Source: Hymenopus coronatus (lineage: Eukaryota; Arthropoda; Insecta; Mantodea; Hymenopodidae). From it: a DNA stretch of 64,000 nucleotides. A model generated the notes under the pieces. It made no database searches. It saw only the letters and a program-made list of their open reading frames with translations, and was not told the DNA's origin. Positions within the stretch are counted from its first letter, which is position 1, and each line of letters starts with the position of its first letter. Shown here piece after piece: positions 54,950-64,000 of this stretch. Location: contig CM060880.1 in NCBI GenBank assembly GCA_030762935.1, positions 15,679,001 through 15,743,000 on the forward strand, given 5' to 3'. The position numbers and the translations under genes were made by a program.

Positions 54950-55904
54950 TAGATACTCATGGAACTGCCTAATCTGTTGATGTATCTTTATTGACGTTGA
55001 AAGCTACATTTTTATATCACATAGGATCTTAGTTCGCATCATTCTGTATATGAAGGCGCCTATTACATCCCTCCTGGAAGGGGGAGACGGATCCTGACAG
55101 GAAGCTAAACTTTTCTTCCAAGGTACCGGAAAAAGAAGGAAAAACGAAAGAAAGGATATAAAAAGAAAGCATACGCCTTAAGTTTCTTTTGCCTCTTCGT
55201 GCTATTTACTGGACTACAACTACTACTTCTTCTTCTTGTATTCTTCTTCTTCTACATAGAGGCTCCAGGCGACATCTGAATAAACCATCTGTAATATTAA
55301 TTTACTTTCAACATGACTAAGCGGTGCAATGTATAACTCTAATTTAGTTAGGCTTTTTAATTTCATAAAGGCAAAAAAAAAAAGATTAAGATTTAATTAT
55401 CAACAGTGAATCATTTTAACGTAATGGACATTCAAGTGAGATAACCTCTAACTGGCAATTTCTTCACATTCATATGATTTTTTTTCTTTTCTAATTTTAA
55501 ATACTAGAGTTGAATTAATTGCAGATTTCGATCTGATTTTACTTGAGAGTAACATTGTTTTTAGATGAATCCACAATGCTACCTTTTTTAAGAATTTTTT
55601 TCAAAATGTCACTTCGACTTAAACACGCTATGCTTTATTTCTTAATGTGAAACAGCGAATGACTGCAATTGCAGACATTTCAACACTCGTTTGTTAAAGG
55701 AAACTAAAAGACGGAATTGGATATTCATACATAACTAAGTGTGTGTTATAACTATTGTTGGTTTTTAAGAACATTTATTTGACTTTTATCCTTTTATTTT
55801 TGAAATAGTCAAAATAATTTCCACTCAAGCGATCCATTCTTTCAAGAAAAGAATATTCCAGTGTTTGAATGTATTACAATTAACTTGCATTTTTACATTC
55901 TAGT
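54946..55904. other. Unrecognised spacer
   Basis: Contains CTT/TTC-rich stretches at 55222-55256 and AT-rich DNA. The TATAAAAAGAAAG at about 55160 and the GC-richer 55060-55110 are suggestive of a promoter or LTR but I cannot support either. Confidence 0.35.
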
Positions 55905-56302
55905 TTTTACGTTTTCTAGATTTCACCGGAAATACACGTTTTAGGGTCTCCTGCATCCAAAAAAGGCTTTTAGAAAAAGGCCCGTGTGTCTGTGGACACT
56001 AGCTCAAAAATGAAAAGTTGGTTTAGCATCTTCCTAGGATTCGATCCCCACTCCAAACTGCTCTTTACATGGAAAAAATTTCTGAAATTTTGATTTTCTT
56101 AAAAATGTCTCTAACGTTTTGATTAAAATGCCGTATATTAAAGATATTTACATGCTACATAAAATGCATATTTTCAATTTTCTTGCAGTAGTCTCTGAAG
56201 ATCCCTTTTTTCTGGGTGATTTTTTTCTGAATTTTGCGTAACTTATAAAGCGAAACAGACACTCAAGAACTTACTACACAAAAAATATGTCATATACATT
56301 TT
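55905..56302 (+). mobile_element. Family G copy 16, left half
   Basis: The left hairpin is collapsed (TTTTCTAGATTTCACCGG). Internal blocks to ATGTCATATACATTTTTACT follow, where the next copy begins. Confidence 0.75.
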
Positions 56303-57102
56303 TACTTCTCTAATTGAGATTTCACCGGAAATACGTGCTTTGAGACGCCCTCAATAAAAAAAAAAAACAGTTTTAGAAACATGTCCGTGTGTGTCTGTGG
56401 GCAACATAGCTCATAAACGAAAAGTCGGTTAAATACCAAACTTGATATTTGAGTCCAATACCTTCCAAGGTTTGCCACACGAAGATTGTTAAGAAACCCC
56501 CCCACCCCAACTACCCCTTACATGGCTCTAACGAATTTGATTAATACGTCATGTGTTGAAGACATTTTTATGAGAAACGAAATGTATATATTGAATTTTC
56601 GGGGAATAGCCTCTGAAGACTTCTTCATTCTGGATGACTTTTATATAACTGGTAAACCGTAAGCGATAGACAAAAACTTACTACACAAAAAATGTAGATC
56701 TCATTAAAGCACATATTTTACCTCTTGTACGTTTTTGTTTTGTTTTTGTTTTTTGTGGAGTTAACCGTTTTCGAGATATTCCGAATTATAGGTTTCAGTT
56801 TTAAGGTACATAAACTTTTCTCAAACGGGAGCCATCTTCCTTTTCGTTTTTCGTTTGTTTACTCCTGGCAAGCAAAGAACATCTAATTGCAATTATTTCA
56901 CTTAGCAACCGGCTTTTAAAAGATCTGACTATCGCTTTAGCCTAATATATTCCCTTATTTTCCTTCCACTTACTAAGAAGCAAGCAATTAGACCAATTCT
57001 GAGAAACTTTATTTTGATTAACATGAGGTATATAAAATATTTTTTTATATAAGTACAGTTTTATAGAACAGCTAGAGAAAGTCGTATGAGCGGAACACAT
57101 TT
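56303..57102 (+). mobile_element. Family G copy 17
   Basis: It starts TTACTTCTCTAATTGAGATT, again with the hairpin deleted, and ends GCTAGAGAAAGTCGTATGAG, CGGAACACATTTTT. Copies 16 and 17 share the same left-end deletion, suggesting a sub-family or a local duplication. Confidence 0.82.
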
Positions 57103-57429
57103 TTTTTAATTGAACTTTTCGGAGATATTCTTTGTTATTGGTTTAGTTTTAAAACGCTTGAGCTTCTCTAATGTGGGAATTTGTCAATTTCTGGTCATGC
57201 AAAGAAATGGGTTTCAATCACATAGCAAACCAGCTTTAAAAATGTTTGACTATCACTTTAGCCTAGTGTAATCCATTGTTTTCATTCTAATTACAAGGAA
57301 GCAAGTAATAATGACAATTTCTGCTAATGGTCATCTGGATTAGCATGAGGTATATAGAAAAATAAAGTTTTCAACAATAATTTGTTATCGAAATGTAGAG
57401 AAAGTCATGTGAATGGAACACATCAGATT
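57103..57429 (+). mobile_element. Family G copy 18, right third
   Basis: It starts inside the family (TTGAACTTTTCGGAGATATT) directly after the end of copy 17 and ends GTAGAGAAAGTCATGTGAAT, GGAACACATCAGATTTTTT. This is a third case of a right end followed by another truncated right part in tandem. Confidence 0.8.
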
Positions 57430-57763
57430 TTTTCCAGCTGGTTCATTTGAACTACCAATTAACTAAAGCTATAAATAGACGGCGCATGTTTATTAATAGG
57501 CACGCGAACTTTAAACTTTATTTTTTCGCAAACTTTTTATGGCGGGGTTTATGTAAACATTTTTCTATTCTCAAAACTTTCCACTCGATGCAAGTTTTAC
57601 TACTTTGTTTTTTTAACCTATTCACTGCCTCTCAAATGTACATTAAAGAAAATAGTCAAATATTTTTCAAAATAATCCTCTAATCTGTTATTGAATGTTG
57701 AAAAATCAAAGTTACAGCGAGTACAAAATGTAATAATTTCTCTACTGAGAGCTTAATATAAAA
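57430..57763. other. Short spacer, nothing recognised
   Basis: AT-rich; a 78-codon plus ORF has no motif. Confidence 0.45.
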
Positions 57764-58703
57764 CAAATCTGATGGTCTCATTCACATGACTTTATATCTC
57801 TGTAATAAATTGTTAAAATGCTTATTCTTCTATCTACTAGATGCTAACAGTAGCAGAAATGGACATTTTTTTTTTTTTTTTTTTTCACACAACCCATATG
57901 TAGTAGGAGTTGGATAGAGTGAGACTGAAAAAGTCAATGTCATAGCCGGGATTTGAACCATAGAACGGCTATGGCATTGCATTTTTCATTATATCTCTAC
58001 CTATCCAATAGCAGGAAGGGCTTTAATACTTTTTTTCCTTGAAAGTAGAAGGGAAATAAGAGAATGCAGTAGGCTAAAGCGATAGGTTGCCATGTGGTTG
58101 AAATACGTTACTTTGCAATGCAGGAGTTGAAAAATTTCCACACGAAAGTACCTATTTTTAAACTGAAACCAATAACAAGGAAATATCTCATAAATGGTCA
58201 ATTGTGTATAACATAAATTGTGTGTTTTAACGAGATCTACATTTTCTGTGCAGTAAGCTTTTGTCTATCTCTAACGGTTTACCAGCCATGCGAAAATCGG
58301 CAAAATTCATCCAGAATGAAGAGTTCTTCAAAGGCTGTATTCAGAACATTTTAGAAATACATTTTATTTGCCACGTGAATATCTTTAATATACGGCATTC
58401 TAATCAAAATCTTTCTTTGAGAAAATCAACATTTTCGTGAATTTTTCCACTTAAAGGATAGTTTGGGATGGGGGATTTTCCTCAAAATCTTCATGTTGCA
58501 TCCTTAGAAGATTTTAAACTTAAATGCCAAGTTTGGTATTTTAGCAACTTTCATTTTGAGTTCACAGATAAACGGACACACACAGGGGGAGGGGGGATTC
58601 CGGGGACTACAAAACCTATTTTCCGGTGAAATCTCAACATCAAATTTTGAGTGGAATGCAATACCTTCTCTGTACACTGCTTATGTAGTCATGTGTATAA
58701 AGT
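57764..58703 (-). mobile_element. Family G copy 19, split by a family-F remnant
   Basis: AAATCTGATGGTCTCATTCA at the inverted right end to GAATGCAATACCTTCTCTGT and the decayed left hairpin near 58700. Interrupted at about 57866-58016. Confidence 0.8.
57900..58016. mobile_element. Family F remnant (collapsed palindrome)
   Basis: GGATAGAGTGAGACTGAAAA with ATTTGAACCATAGAACGGCT is followed directly by the inverted ATGGCATTGCATTTTTCATT and CTCTACCTATCC. The two outer arms of family F are joined with the centre lost. It is nested in family-G copy 19. Confidence 0.65.
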
Positions 58704-58773
58704 AAATACCTAACGCAGTAGATATATTTGATAACTTATTTACTGTAAAACTTGAATTTTATGGCAGTGTTTT

Positions 58774-59549
58774 TACTTTCTCTACACGTACTATGTACAT
58801 AGTGTATAGAAAAGGTATTGTATTGCACCTAAAACTTCGATACCGATATTTCACCGGAAGTAAATGTCAGAATCCAAAAGAAAAACATTTTTAGAAAAAG
58901 GCCAGTGTGTGTGTCCGTTTGTCTGTCAATACGATAACTCAAAAACGAAAAGTCGGTAAACTACCAAACTTGGTATTATTTTTCAAGGGTGGACATGAAG
59001 ATTTTGGGAAAAATTAGCCCACTACTTTTACATGGAAAAAATATCGAAAATTGTTATTTTCTCAAAAATGACTCTAAGACTTTTTTGATTAAAATACTGT
59101 ATATTAAAAATAATTAAATGACAAACAAAATGCATATCTTTTCATTCTGGATGACTTGTATAACTGGTAAACTGTAAGAGATAAGACAAAAACTCACTGT
59201 ACAAAAACAAAAGTAGATCTCGTAATGTCATTTACATTTTTTAGGTTAAGCTGACCGTTTCCGAGATATTCCTTGTTATTGGTTGCAGTTTTAAAATATT
59301 TAAACGTTTCTCATACGAAAATGTGTCAACTTCTGGCCCTGCAAAGAAATGAATTTCGATCACATAGCAACCAGCTTTTAAGTGATATGTCTATCACTTT
59401 GGCCTAGTGTATTCCCTTATTTCCCTTCTACTCACAAGGAAGCAAGTAATAAGACCATTTCTGCTAATGCTTACCTCGATTACCATGACATGCATAGATA
59501 ATAATTAACAACAGGAATGTAGAGAAACTCATGTTAATGGAAAACATTT
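58774..59549 (+). mobile_element. Family G copy 20
   Basis: Perfect left hairpin (CTCTACACGTACTATGTACA, TAGTGTATAGAAAAGGT). The right end is diverged: GTAGAGAAACTCATGTTAAT, GGAAAACATTTTT. Confidence 0.85.
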
Positions 59550-59821
59550 TTCTATTTTAAATAAGCATACAAGCTAGAATTTTGAAACATGCCAAAAATA
59601 TCACTTGTAATTACTATAAATTTCAATAATATATCCAACTTGCCATGGACTTTCCAAATTTCACGCATGCATTGCCTTAAAAGCACTAAATATTCCGAAC
59701 GCCACTACAATTTATTTTTTATTACAACTTTATCCAACATTAGACTATATTTCTACGTTTATTTTATTTGCCCTTTTTTTTTTTGTTTTGTTTTAATGTT
59801 TTTTTTTTTTTTTTTTTTTTT
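59550..59821. other. AT-rich spacer with T-homopolymers
   Basis: Long T-runs at 59773-59784 and 59800-59821. The second abuts family-G copy 21. Confidence 0.5.
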
Positions 59822-60579
59822 TACTTTCTCTGCATGTACTATGTGCATAGTGTATAGAGAATGTATTGCATTCCACCCAAAAATTCGATACCAAGATTTC
59901 ACCGGAAATACACGTTTTAGGATCCCCTGTATAAAATAACATTTTTAGAAAAAGGTCCGTGTGTGTCCGTGTGCCTGTGAAGTCGATAACTCAAAAACGA
60001 AAAGTCGGTAAAATACCAAACTTGGTATTTAAGTTTACTATCTTCCAGGGATGCGACACGAAGATTTTGAGAAAAATCCCCTCAACCCAAACTACCCTTT
60101 ACATGGAACCTTTTTCGATAATTTTGATTTTCCCAAAAACGATTTTGATTAAAATACCGTGTATAAGATATTTGCATGACAAATAAAATGTATATATTGA
60201 ATTTTCTGGGAATAGCCTCTATTCTGAATGAATTTTGTTGAATTTTGTGTAACAAGAGATAGACAAAAACTTGCTCCACAAAAAATGCATATCGCGAAAA
60301 CGCACAACTTATGTCGTATACGTTTTTTCGTTGAACTGACCGTTTCTGAGATATACTTTGTTATTTTTTTCAAATTTAAAATATTAAGTTTTCTCACAGC
60401 TTTTAAAAGATTTGACTCGTTTTAGCCTAGTGTATTTCCTTATTTCCCTTCTACTTACAAGGAAGCAAGCAATTAAGACAATTTCTGCTAATATTTATCT
60501 CGATTATCATAAAGTAGATAGAAGAATATGCTTTCTAACAATAATTTGTTTCAGCGATGTAGAGAAAGTTATGTGAATT
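59822..60579 (+). mobile_element. Family G copy 21
   Basis: TTACTTTCTCTGCATGTACT with ATGTGCATAGTGTATAGAGA at the left; GTAGAGAAAGTTATGTGAAT at the right, cut by a poly-T tract just before the CACAT of the terminal hairpin. Confidence 0.85.
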
Positions 60580-61140
60580 TTTTTTTTTTTTTTTTTTTTT
60601 TTACCTTTCTCGATCCAAGAGGTGGAGGAGGGGGACATTCAGCGCGAGGTCTTAGATCGTCGCCCAACCCTTGCTACGGCCCTAGTGACACACGTCTACA
60701 GGGCTTTTGCATAGTATCTCCACAGTCCCATACATATTATACTAAGGCTATTATTAAAATTGCTGTTCAGAATACTTTACATTTTAAGAAATAGCCTCAG
60801 CTAAGATCACTCCCAGATGACACGTGTTCCTAGATCAGCAATCTTCAAAGCGTCTTCACATCACTTGTTCTCTGCTTCCCCGTTGTAACACAACAAACAC
60901 AGCTCACAGTTTTGTCACATTTTGTTACTAACTGCACTTAAAATCTTTTCTTCAAGAGTGGAATGTGAAAACAGTGAGGGTATTGATGCGTAGCAGTCCG
61001 GCAGCCACTATAATCATGTCATGCAGCACGTATACAACATCACACGCTCACTGTACGTAAACAACTGACGTCGCTCTGCCGAGCCAGTGAGTATGGCGAG
61101 AAGAGGGGGCAACTAGCCACTCCCTGTGTACCAGTGATGA
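60580..61140. promoter_or_regulatory. GC-richer single-copy block, candidate promoter region (weak)
   Basis: Between repeats there is a block with CGCGAGGTCTTAGATCGTCG and, on the minus strand, GAGCGACGTCAGTTGTTTAC (a CRE-like CGTCA joined to a TCAGT initiator-like sequence). A non-repetitive stretch rich in GTGTT/AACAAG follows. It could hold the promoter and a 5' non-coding exon of RhoBTB about 29 kb upstream of the first coding exon. No splice link can be shown. Confidence 0.2.
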
Positions 61141-61344
61141 TGACATGCTTCTCCAAAAATCTATTCTACTTGCCAGTTATTGTAGTAATAATAACCTTCC
61201 TAGAAACAACCATTCCTCAGAGCAAGTGACCAATGTTTTCTAGAAGTCTACTTTCCTCCACCAGCCACTTGCTGGACGTCTGCCGTTAGTCTCTGGCTTA
61301 CTTAGTTTACCCTCCTTGTATGAGAGTTTATGCCTCTCAGGACT

Positions 61345-61622
61345 TACATGCAAGTTCCTAGGCCTGTTGAGGAGCAGACGAATATTGAATCAGGATGAAG
61401 AACCTGGAACGGGGCATCGGTGCATAGCCAGGAATGTGAGGAAGATGATATATGAAATGAAGGCGAAATAGATGAAAAGAATTGTGATGAAGCAATGAAA
61501 TCGGAGAAAAGCCGCCCAGACACCACTTTGTTCGCCACAAATCTCACACGTGGTCCCCTAGGATCGAACCAGGACCCTTTGGTGAGAGGTGAAGGGTTTA
61601 ACCACTCGGCTACGGCGATAAT
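61345..61622 (-). mobile_element. SINE family E copy 2
   Basis: Minus-strand head CGCCGTAGCCGAGTGGTTAA with TGGTTCGATCCTAGG. The body has AGATTTGTGGCGAACAAAGT and GTGTCTGGGCGGCTTTTCTC. It resembles the copy at 34.3 kb. Confidence 0.7.
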
Positions 61623-62377
61623 TTTTCCCAAAATCTCTTCTGCTAGCCGTTCAGAGTGCTAATAACTTTGCAAAACTACTCTCTACTTCTATTTAGCAAG
61701 ACATGTGTTTCTGTAAAATTTCTTCTACCCGCCACTCAGTTATGTGGTAACCATATACTCTTAAATTATTTATGCATATGTTTACCTGGCATGATGCAGA
61801 CAGATTCGCCCAGAATTTCTTCCACTAGCTGCTCAGCGGTGACTGTGTATTCCTCCTAAATTACTTCTGCTACCATTTACCGCGGCACTGAAGATATTTT
61901 TCAAAATGTATTTTCTAGGCGCTTAGTGTGTAGATTGATTTCCCTCAAAAATCCTTCCTCAGTCATACAGTGTGTTAGTACTGATACTGTTTCTCAAAAT
62001 ATATACTGGTCATTCGGTCTGGTAGTGACGCTAAATATTCCAAAAAGTGCTCTGCTACCTATTAAACATGGTAAGGATAGATTTTCTACATTTTCTTCTG
62101 CTGGCACTCAGTAAACAAGTACTGATATAACTTCAAAAATATATTTTGTTAACCACTCAGTGTGGTAGTGCTGATAATTTCACCAAAATGTCTTCAGCTA
62201 CCAATACAGTCTGGTATTATTAATTTTCCTAAACCCACTTCTGCTGCTTACACAGTAAAGCAATTACAAGATTTTTTTTTCCAAAATTTCTTCTGCTGGC
62301 CCTCAGTACGGTAGTGCTGACTCTCTTGCGCTCACAATAATCTCCTAGCAACTCAGGTGGTAGTACTGATAATTTCA

Positions 62378-62662
62378 TGTCGCCCTCCTTGGTGTAATGG
62401 TTACCATGCTAACTTTAAGGTCGCGGGTTCAAACCCGGCGGAGGACGATGGATTTTTCGGGCGTAAAATTCCTTAGCATGGCTTCCTTCGGAAGTGCGGT
62501 AAAGTCATTGGTCCCGTGTCGTAGATTTACGGCACGTAAAAGAACCTCAAGCATGATAGAGGCCTCTGCGCAAAATTAAGCGGTCTTTCACGCCCAGTAT
62601 AGAATGGGATTCTCAGAACCACAGCAGTTAAAGAGCGTCCATAAATAAAATTTCATTTCATA
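62378..62662 (+). mobile_element. SINE family C copy 6, best preserved
   Basis: Intact tRNA-like head: GTGTAATGGTTACCATGCTA (A box) and GGTCGCGGGTTCAAACCCGG (B box). Body GGAGGACGATGGATTTTTCG, GGCACGTAAAAGAACCTCAA, CACGCCCAGTATAGAATGG, with a CATAAATAAAATTTCATTTC tail. An 11-bp duplication TGATAATTTCA flanks it at 62367-62377 and 62663-62673. Confidence 0.92.
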
Positions 62663-62808
62663 TGATAATTTCACAAAATCTCCTTCCGGTAGCCATGCAA
62701 TGTAGTAGAATTCATAATTCCTTCCTTCTGTCAACCACTTCGCTATATGGTAGTCCCGATATCTTCCTCAAAAGTTTTTCTGCTAACGATTCAGTGCGGT
62801 AACATTGA

Positions 62809-64000
62809 TACGAGGTACGTCCAGAAAGTAAGTTCCGTTTGGTAATAAAATTAAATTGTGTACAGATACAGAATAATTATTTATTGCACAAAATTCTACA
62901 ACTCTTAAACTGCTTTCCCACATAACTGCCGAAATTTTGCAGGCATTTGTCATCAAGTTTTTGTACACCTTCTTCATAGAAGTTTGCCGCCTGTGTCTTC
63001 AAAAAGTTGGAAACATTTTCTTTCAGCTCTTCATTATTGTTGAAGTGTTGACCGCCAAGGAAAGACTTGAGATTTAAGAACAGATGAAAGTCGCTAGGAG
63101 CGAGGTCAGGGCTGTACGGAGGATGGTCAAACACGTCCCACCCAAATCCCTGTAGGAGGTTTTTCGTCACATTTGCAGTGTGTGGTCGTGCGTTGTCGTG
63201 AAGAAAAACAACACATTTTGACAGCAATCCTCGGCGCTTATTCTGTATTGCGTGGCGCAATTTCCTAAGTGTCTCGCAATAAACATCTGCTTTGATTGTT
63301 TGACCACGCGGTAAGAAAGCAATGAGTAAGAGGCCTTTCCAGTCCCAGAACACTGTGCACATCATTTTTCGAGGTGTCAAGATTTTTTTCGGCTTAACCT
63401 TTGCTGGGGACGAAGTGTGCCTCCATTCCATTGATTGCCGCTTACTTTCAGGGGTGTCGTAAGAAACCCAAGTCTCATCTCCTGTGACTATCTGTGTCAG
63501 AAATTCTTCGCCGTCTTCATCATAACGGGTTAAAAACTGAAGTATCCGTTTTGTTTTGTGTTGCTCAGTAAGAATCTTTGATACCCAACGTGAGCAAAGT
63601 TTACGAAATTTCAGTTTTTCAGTAACAATTTCATGAATTAGTGATCGTGAGCTTTGGGGAAATTCCATAGCGAGAGCACTAATTGTAAACTTGCGGTTTT
63701 CCTGGATCTTGTCATCAATCGCGTGAACCAGTTCTTCTGTAACCAAAGATGGACGCCCACTTCGTTCTTCATCGTGCACTTCACTACGTCCTTCATTGAA
63801 CTGTCGGACCCATCTTCTCACCATTGAATCACTCATCGCATTTTGTCCGTAAACTTTGCAAATTTTCCGATAAATTTCAATTGGTTTCACTTTGCTAGCA
63901 TTCAGAAAACGAATCACAGATCTGATTTCACAAGCGGCGGGATTTTCAATCAACACCGACATTGTAAACAAGCACAACAAAGCGTATGTGGCTGACAGCG
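62809..64000 (-). mobile_element. Mariner transposon, right end outside the window
   Basis: The terminal inverted repeat begins at 62811 (CGAGGTACGTCCAGAAAGTA) right after the TA target dinucleotide at 62809-62810. The transposase frame follows 66 bp inward. The other TIR and TA lie beyond 64000. It is inserted in the decayed 47-bp minisatellite. Confidence 0.88.
62877..63962 (-). CDS. Mariner transposase, complete open frame
   Basis: This encodes a cut-and-paste transposase of 361 residues, slightly longer than the usual 345-350. I chose ATG 63962 (MSVLIENPAACEIRSVIRFL), the conserved family start, over the ATG six codons upstream at 63980. The N-terminal helix-turn-helix region spans about 12-110, with the HDEERSGRPS linker motif at 63-72. 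The catalytic triad is D162 (IVTGDETWVS), D256 (FLHDNARPHT) and D291 (YSPDLAPSDFHLF). There are 34 residues between the last two, the D,D34D spacing of mariner. Near the C-terminus, EGVQKLDDKC looks several residues shorter than the common form. No stop or frameshift is visible, so the copy is young and possibly active, though activity cannot be judged from sequence. Confidence 0.93.
   Translation of the reverse strand: MSVLIENPAACEIRSVIRFLNASKVKPIEIYRKICKVYGQNAMSDSMVRRWVRQFNEGRSEVHDEERSGRPSLVTEELVHAIDDKIQENRKFTISALAMEFPQSSRSLIHEIVTEKLKFRKLCSRWVSKILTEQHKTKRILQFLTRYDEDGEEFLTQIVTGDETWVSYDTPESKRQSMEWRHTSSPAKVKPKKILTPRKMMCTVFWDWKGLLLIAFLPRGQTIKADVYCETLRKLRHAIQNKRRGLLSKCVVFLHDNARPHTANVTKNLLQGFGWDVFDHPPYSPDLAPSDFHLFLNLKSFLGGQHFNNNEELKENVSNFLKTQAANFYEEGVQKLDDKCLQNFGSYVGKQFKSCRILCNK

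Larger units (their letters stand above)
61140..62810. repeat. Decayed minisatellite, period about 47 bp
   Basis: Units follow the pattern TTTCTTCTGCTAGCCACTCA, GTGTGGTAGTGCTGATAATT, TCNCCAAAA. They are legible in succession, for example at 61635, 61720, 61818, 62098, 62140, 62189, 62284 and 62337. They resume after the SINE at 62675 and 62718 and again at 62770, just before the mariner. About 18 units remain; pairwise identity is low. Two SINEs (61345-61622 and 62378-62662) and the mariner (from 62811) lie within it. Confidence 0.7.

Noticed and set aside
60530..60600. Poly-T at the end of family-G copy 21 as a Pol III terminator
   Set aside because: It interrupts the conserved right end of the element and is a simple homopolymer; no Pol III gene lies before it.
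62378..62460. tRNA (Glu/Asp-like) gene at the SINE C head
   Set aside because: The B-box stem GGGTTCAAACCCGG is convincing, but the sequence continues into the family-C body and is repeated six times with decay.

Overview
The window is AT-rich invertebrate nuclear DNA. Gene density is very low and repeat density very high. The one convincing protein-coding gene is the 5' half of a RhoBTB gene on the minus strand. Five exons (about 31.7, 29.7, 26.1, 21.4 and 14.9 kb) have matching GT-AG sites and intron phases and encode 313 residues: the whole Rho-like GTPase domain and the start of the first BTB domain. The remaining BTB exons are not visible and probably lie to the left of position 1. Several mariner lineages, a Nimb/I-like LINE, Crypton and piggyBac traces and many tRNA-headed SINEs fit an arthropod, perhaps a chelicerate. 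The species cannot be fixed from the sequence alone.

Layout. 1-14.8 kb is the long fifth intron, holding mariner, LINE, SINE and TIR-element debris. 15.7-19.8 kb (intron 4) holds a decayed but nearly complete minus-strand LINE (ORF1, endonuclease, reverse transcriptase, RNase H), abutted by a TTAA-flanked piggyBac-type MITE. A second copy of this MITE lies at 5.5 kb. 22.7-23.8 kb is a dead mariner, 24.4-24.8 kb a palindromic tRNA-headed element, and 25.1 kb a GC-rich SINE whose second copy is nested in another repeat at 30.9 kb. From 31.7 kb rightwards (upstream of the first coding exon) there is no certain gene. 39.8-42.1 kb is a 64-bp satellite. 61.1-62.8 kb is an old ~47-bp minisatellite broken by two SINEs and by a mariner with an open transposase frame that runs off the right edge.

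The dominant feature is one non-coding dispersed repeat family, called family G here. Units are about 0.75-0.9 kb. The left end folds into a hairpin around ACTATGTACATAGT. ACTTTCTCTAC near the left end is matched in inverse by GTAGAGAAAGT near the right end. The right end has a small hairpin, ATGTG...CACAT, followed by CAGATTTT. I count about 27 copies or fragments covering roughly 17 kb (about a quarter of the window), on both strands, often back to back, head to head, or nested with SINEs. Its structure suggests a non-autonomous Helentron-like or foldback element, but this is unproven. It is the best candidate here for something not yet described.

There is no operon-like cooperation between genes. 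The window shows a slowly evolving signalling gene whose introns and upstream DNA have been filled by successive waves of mobile elements. Nested insertions with target duplications give part of their relative order.
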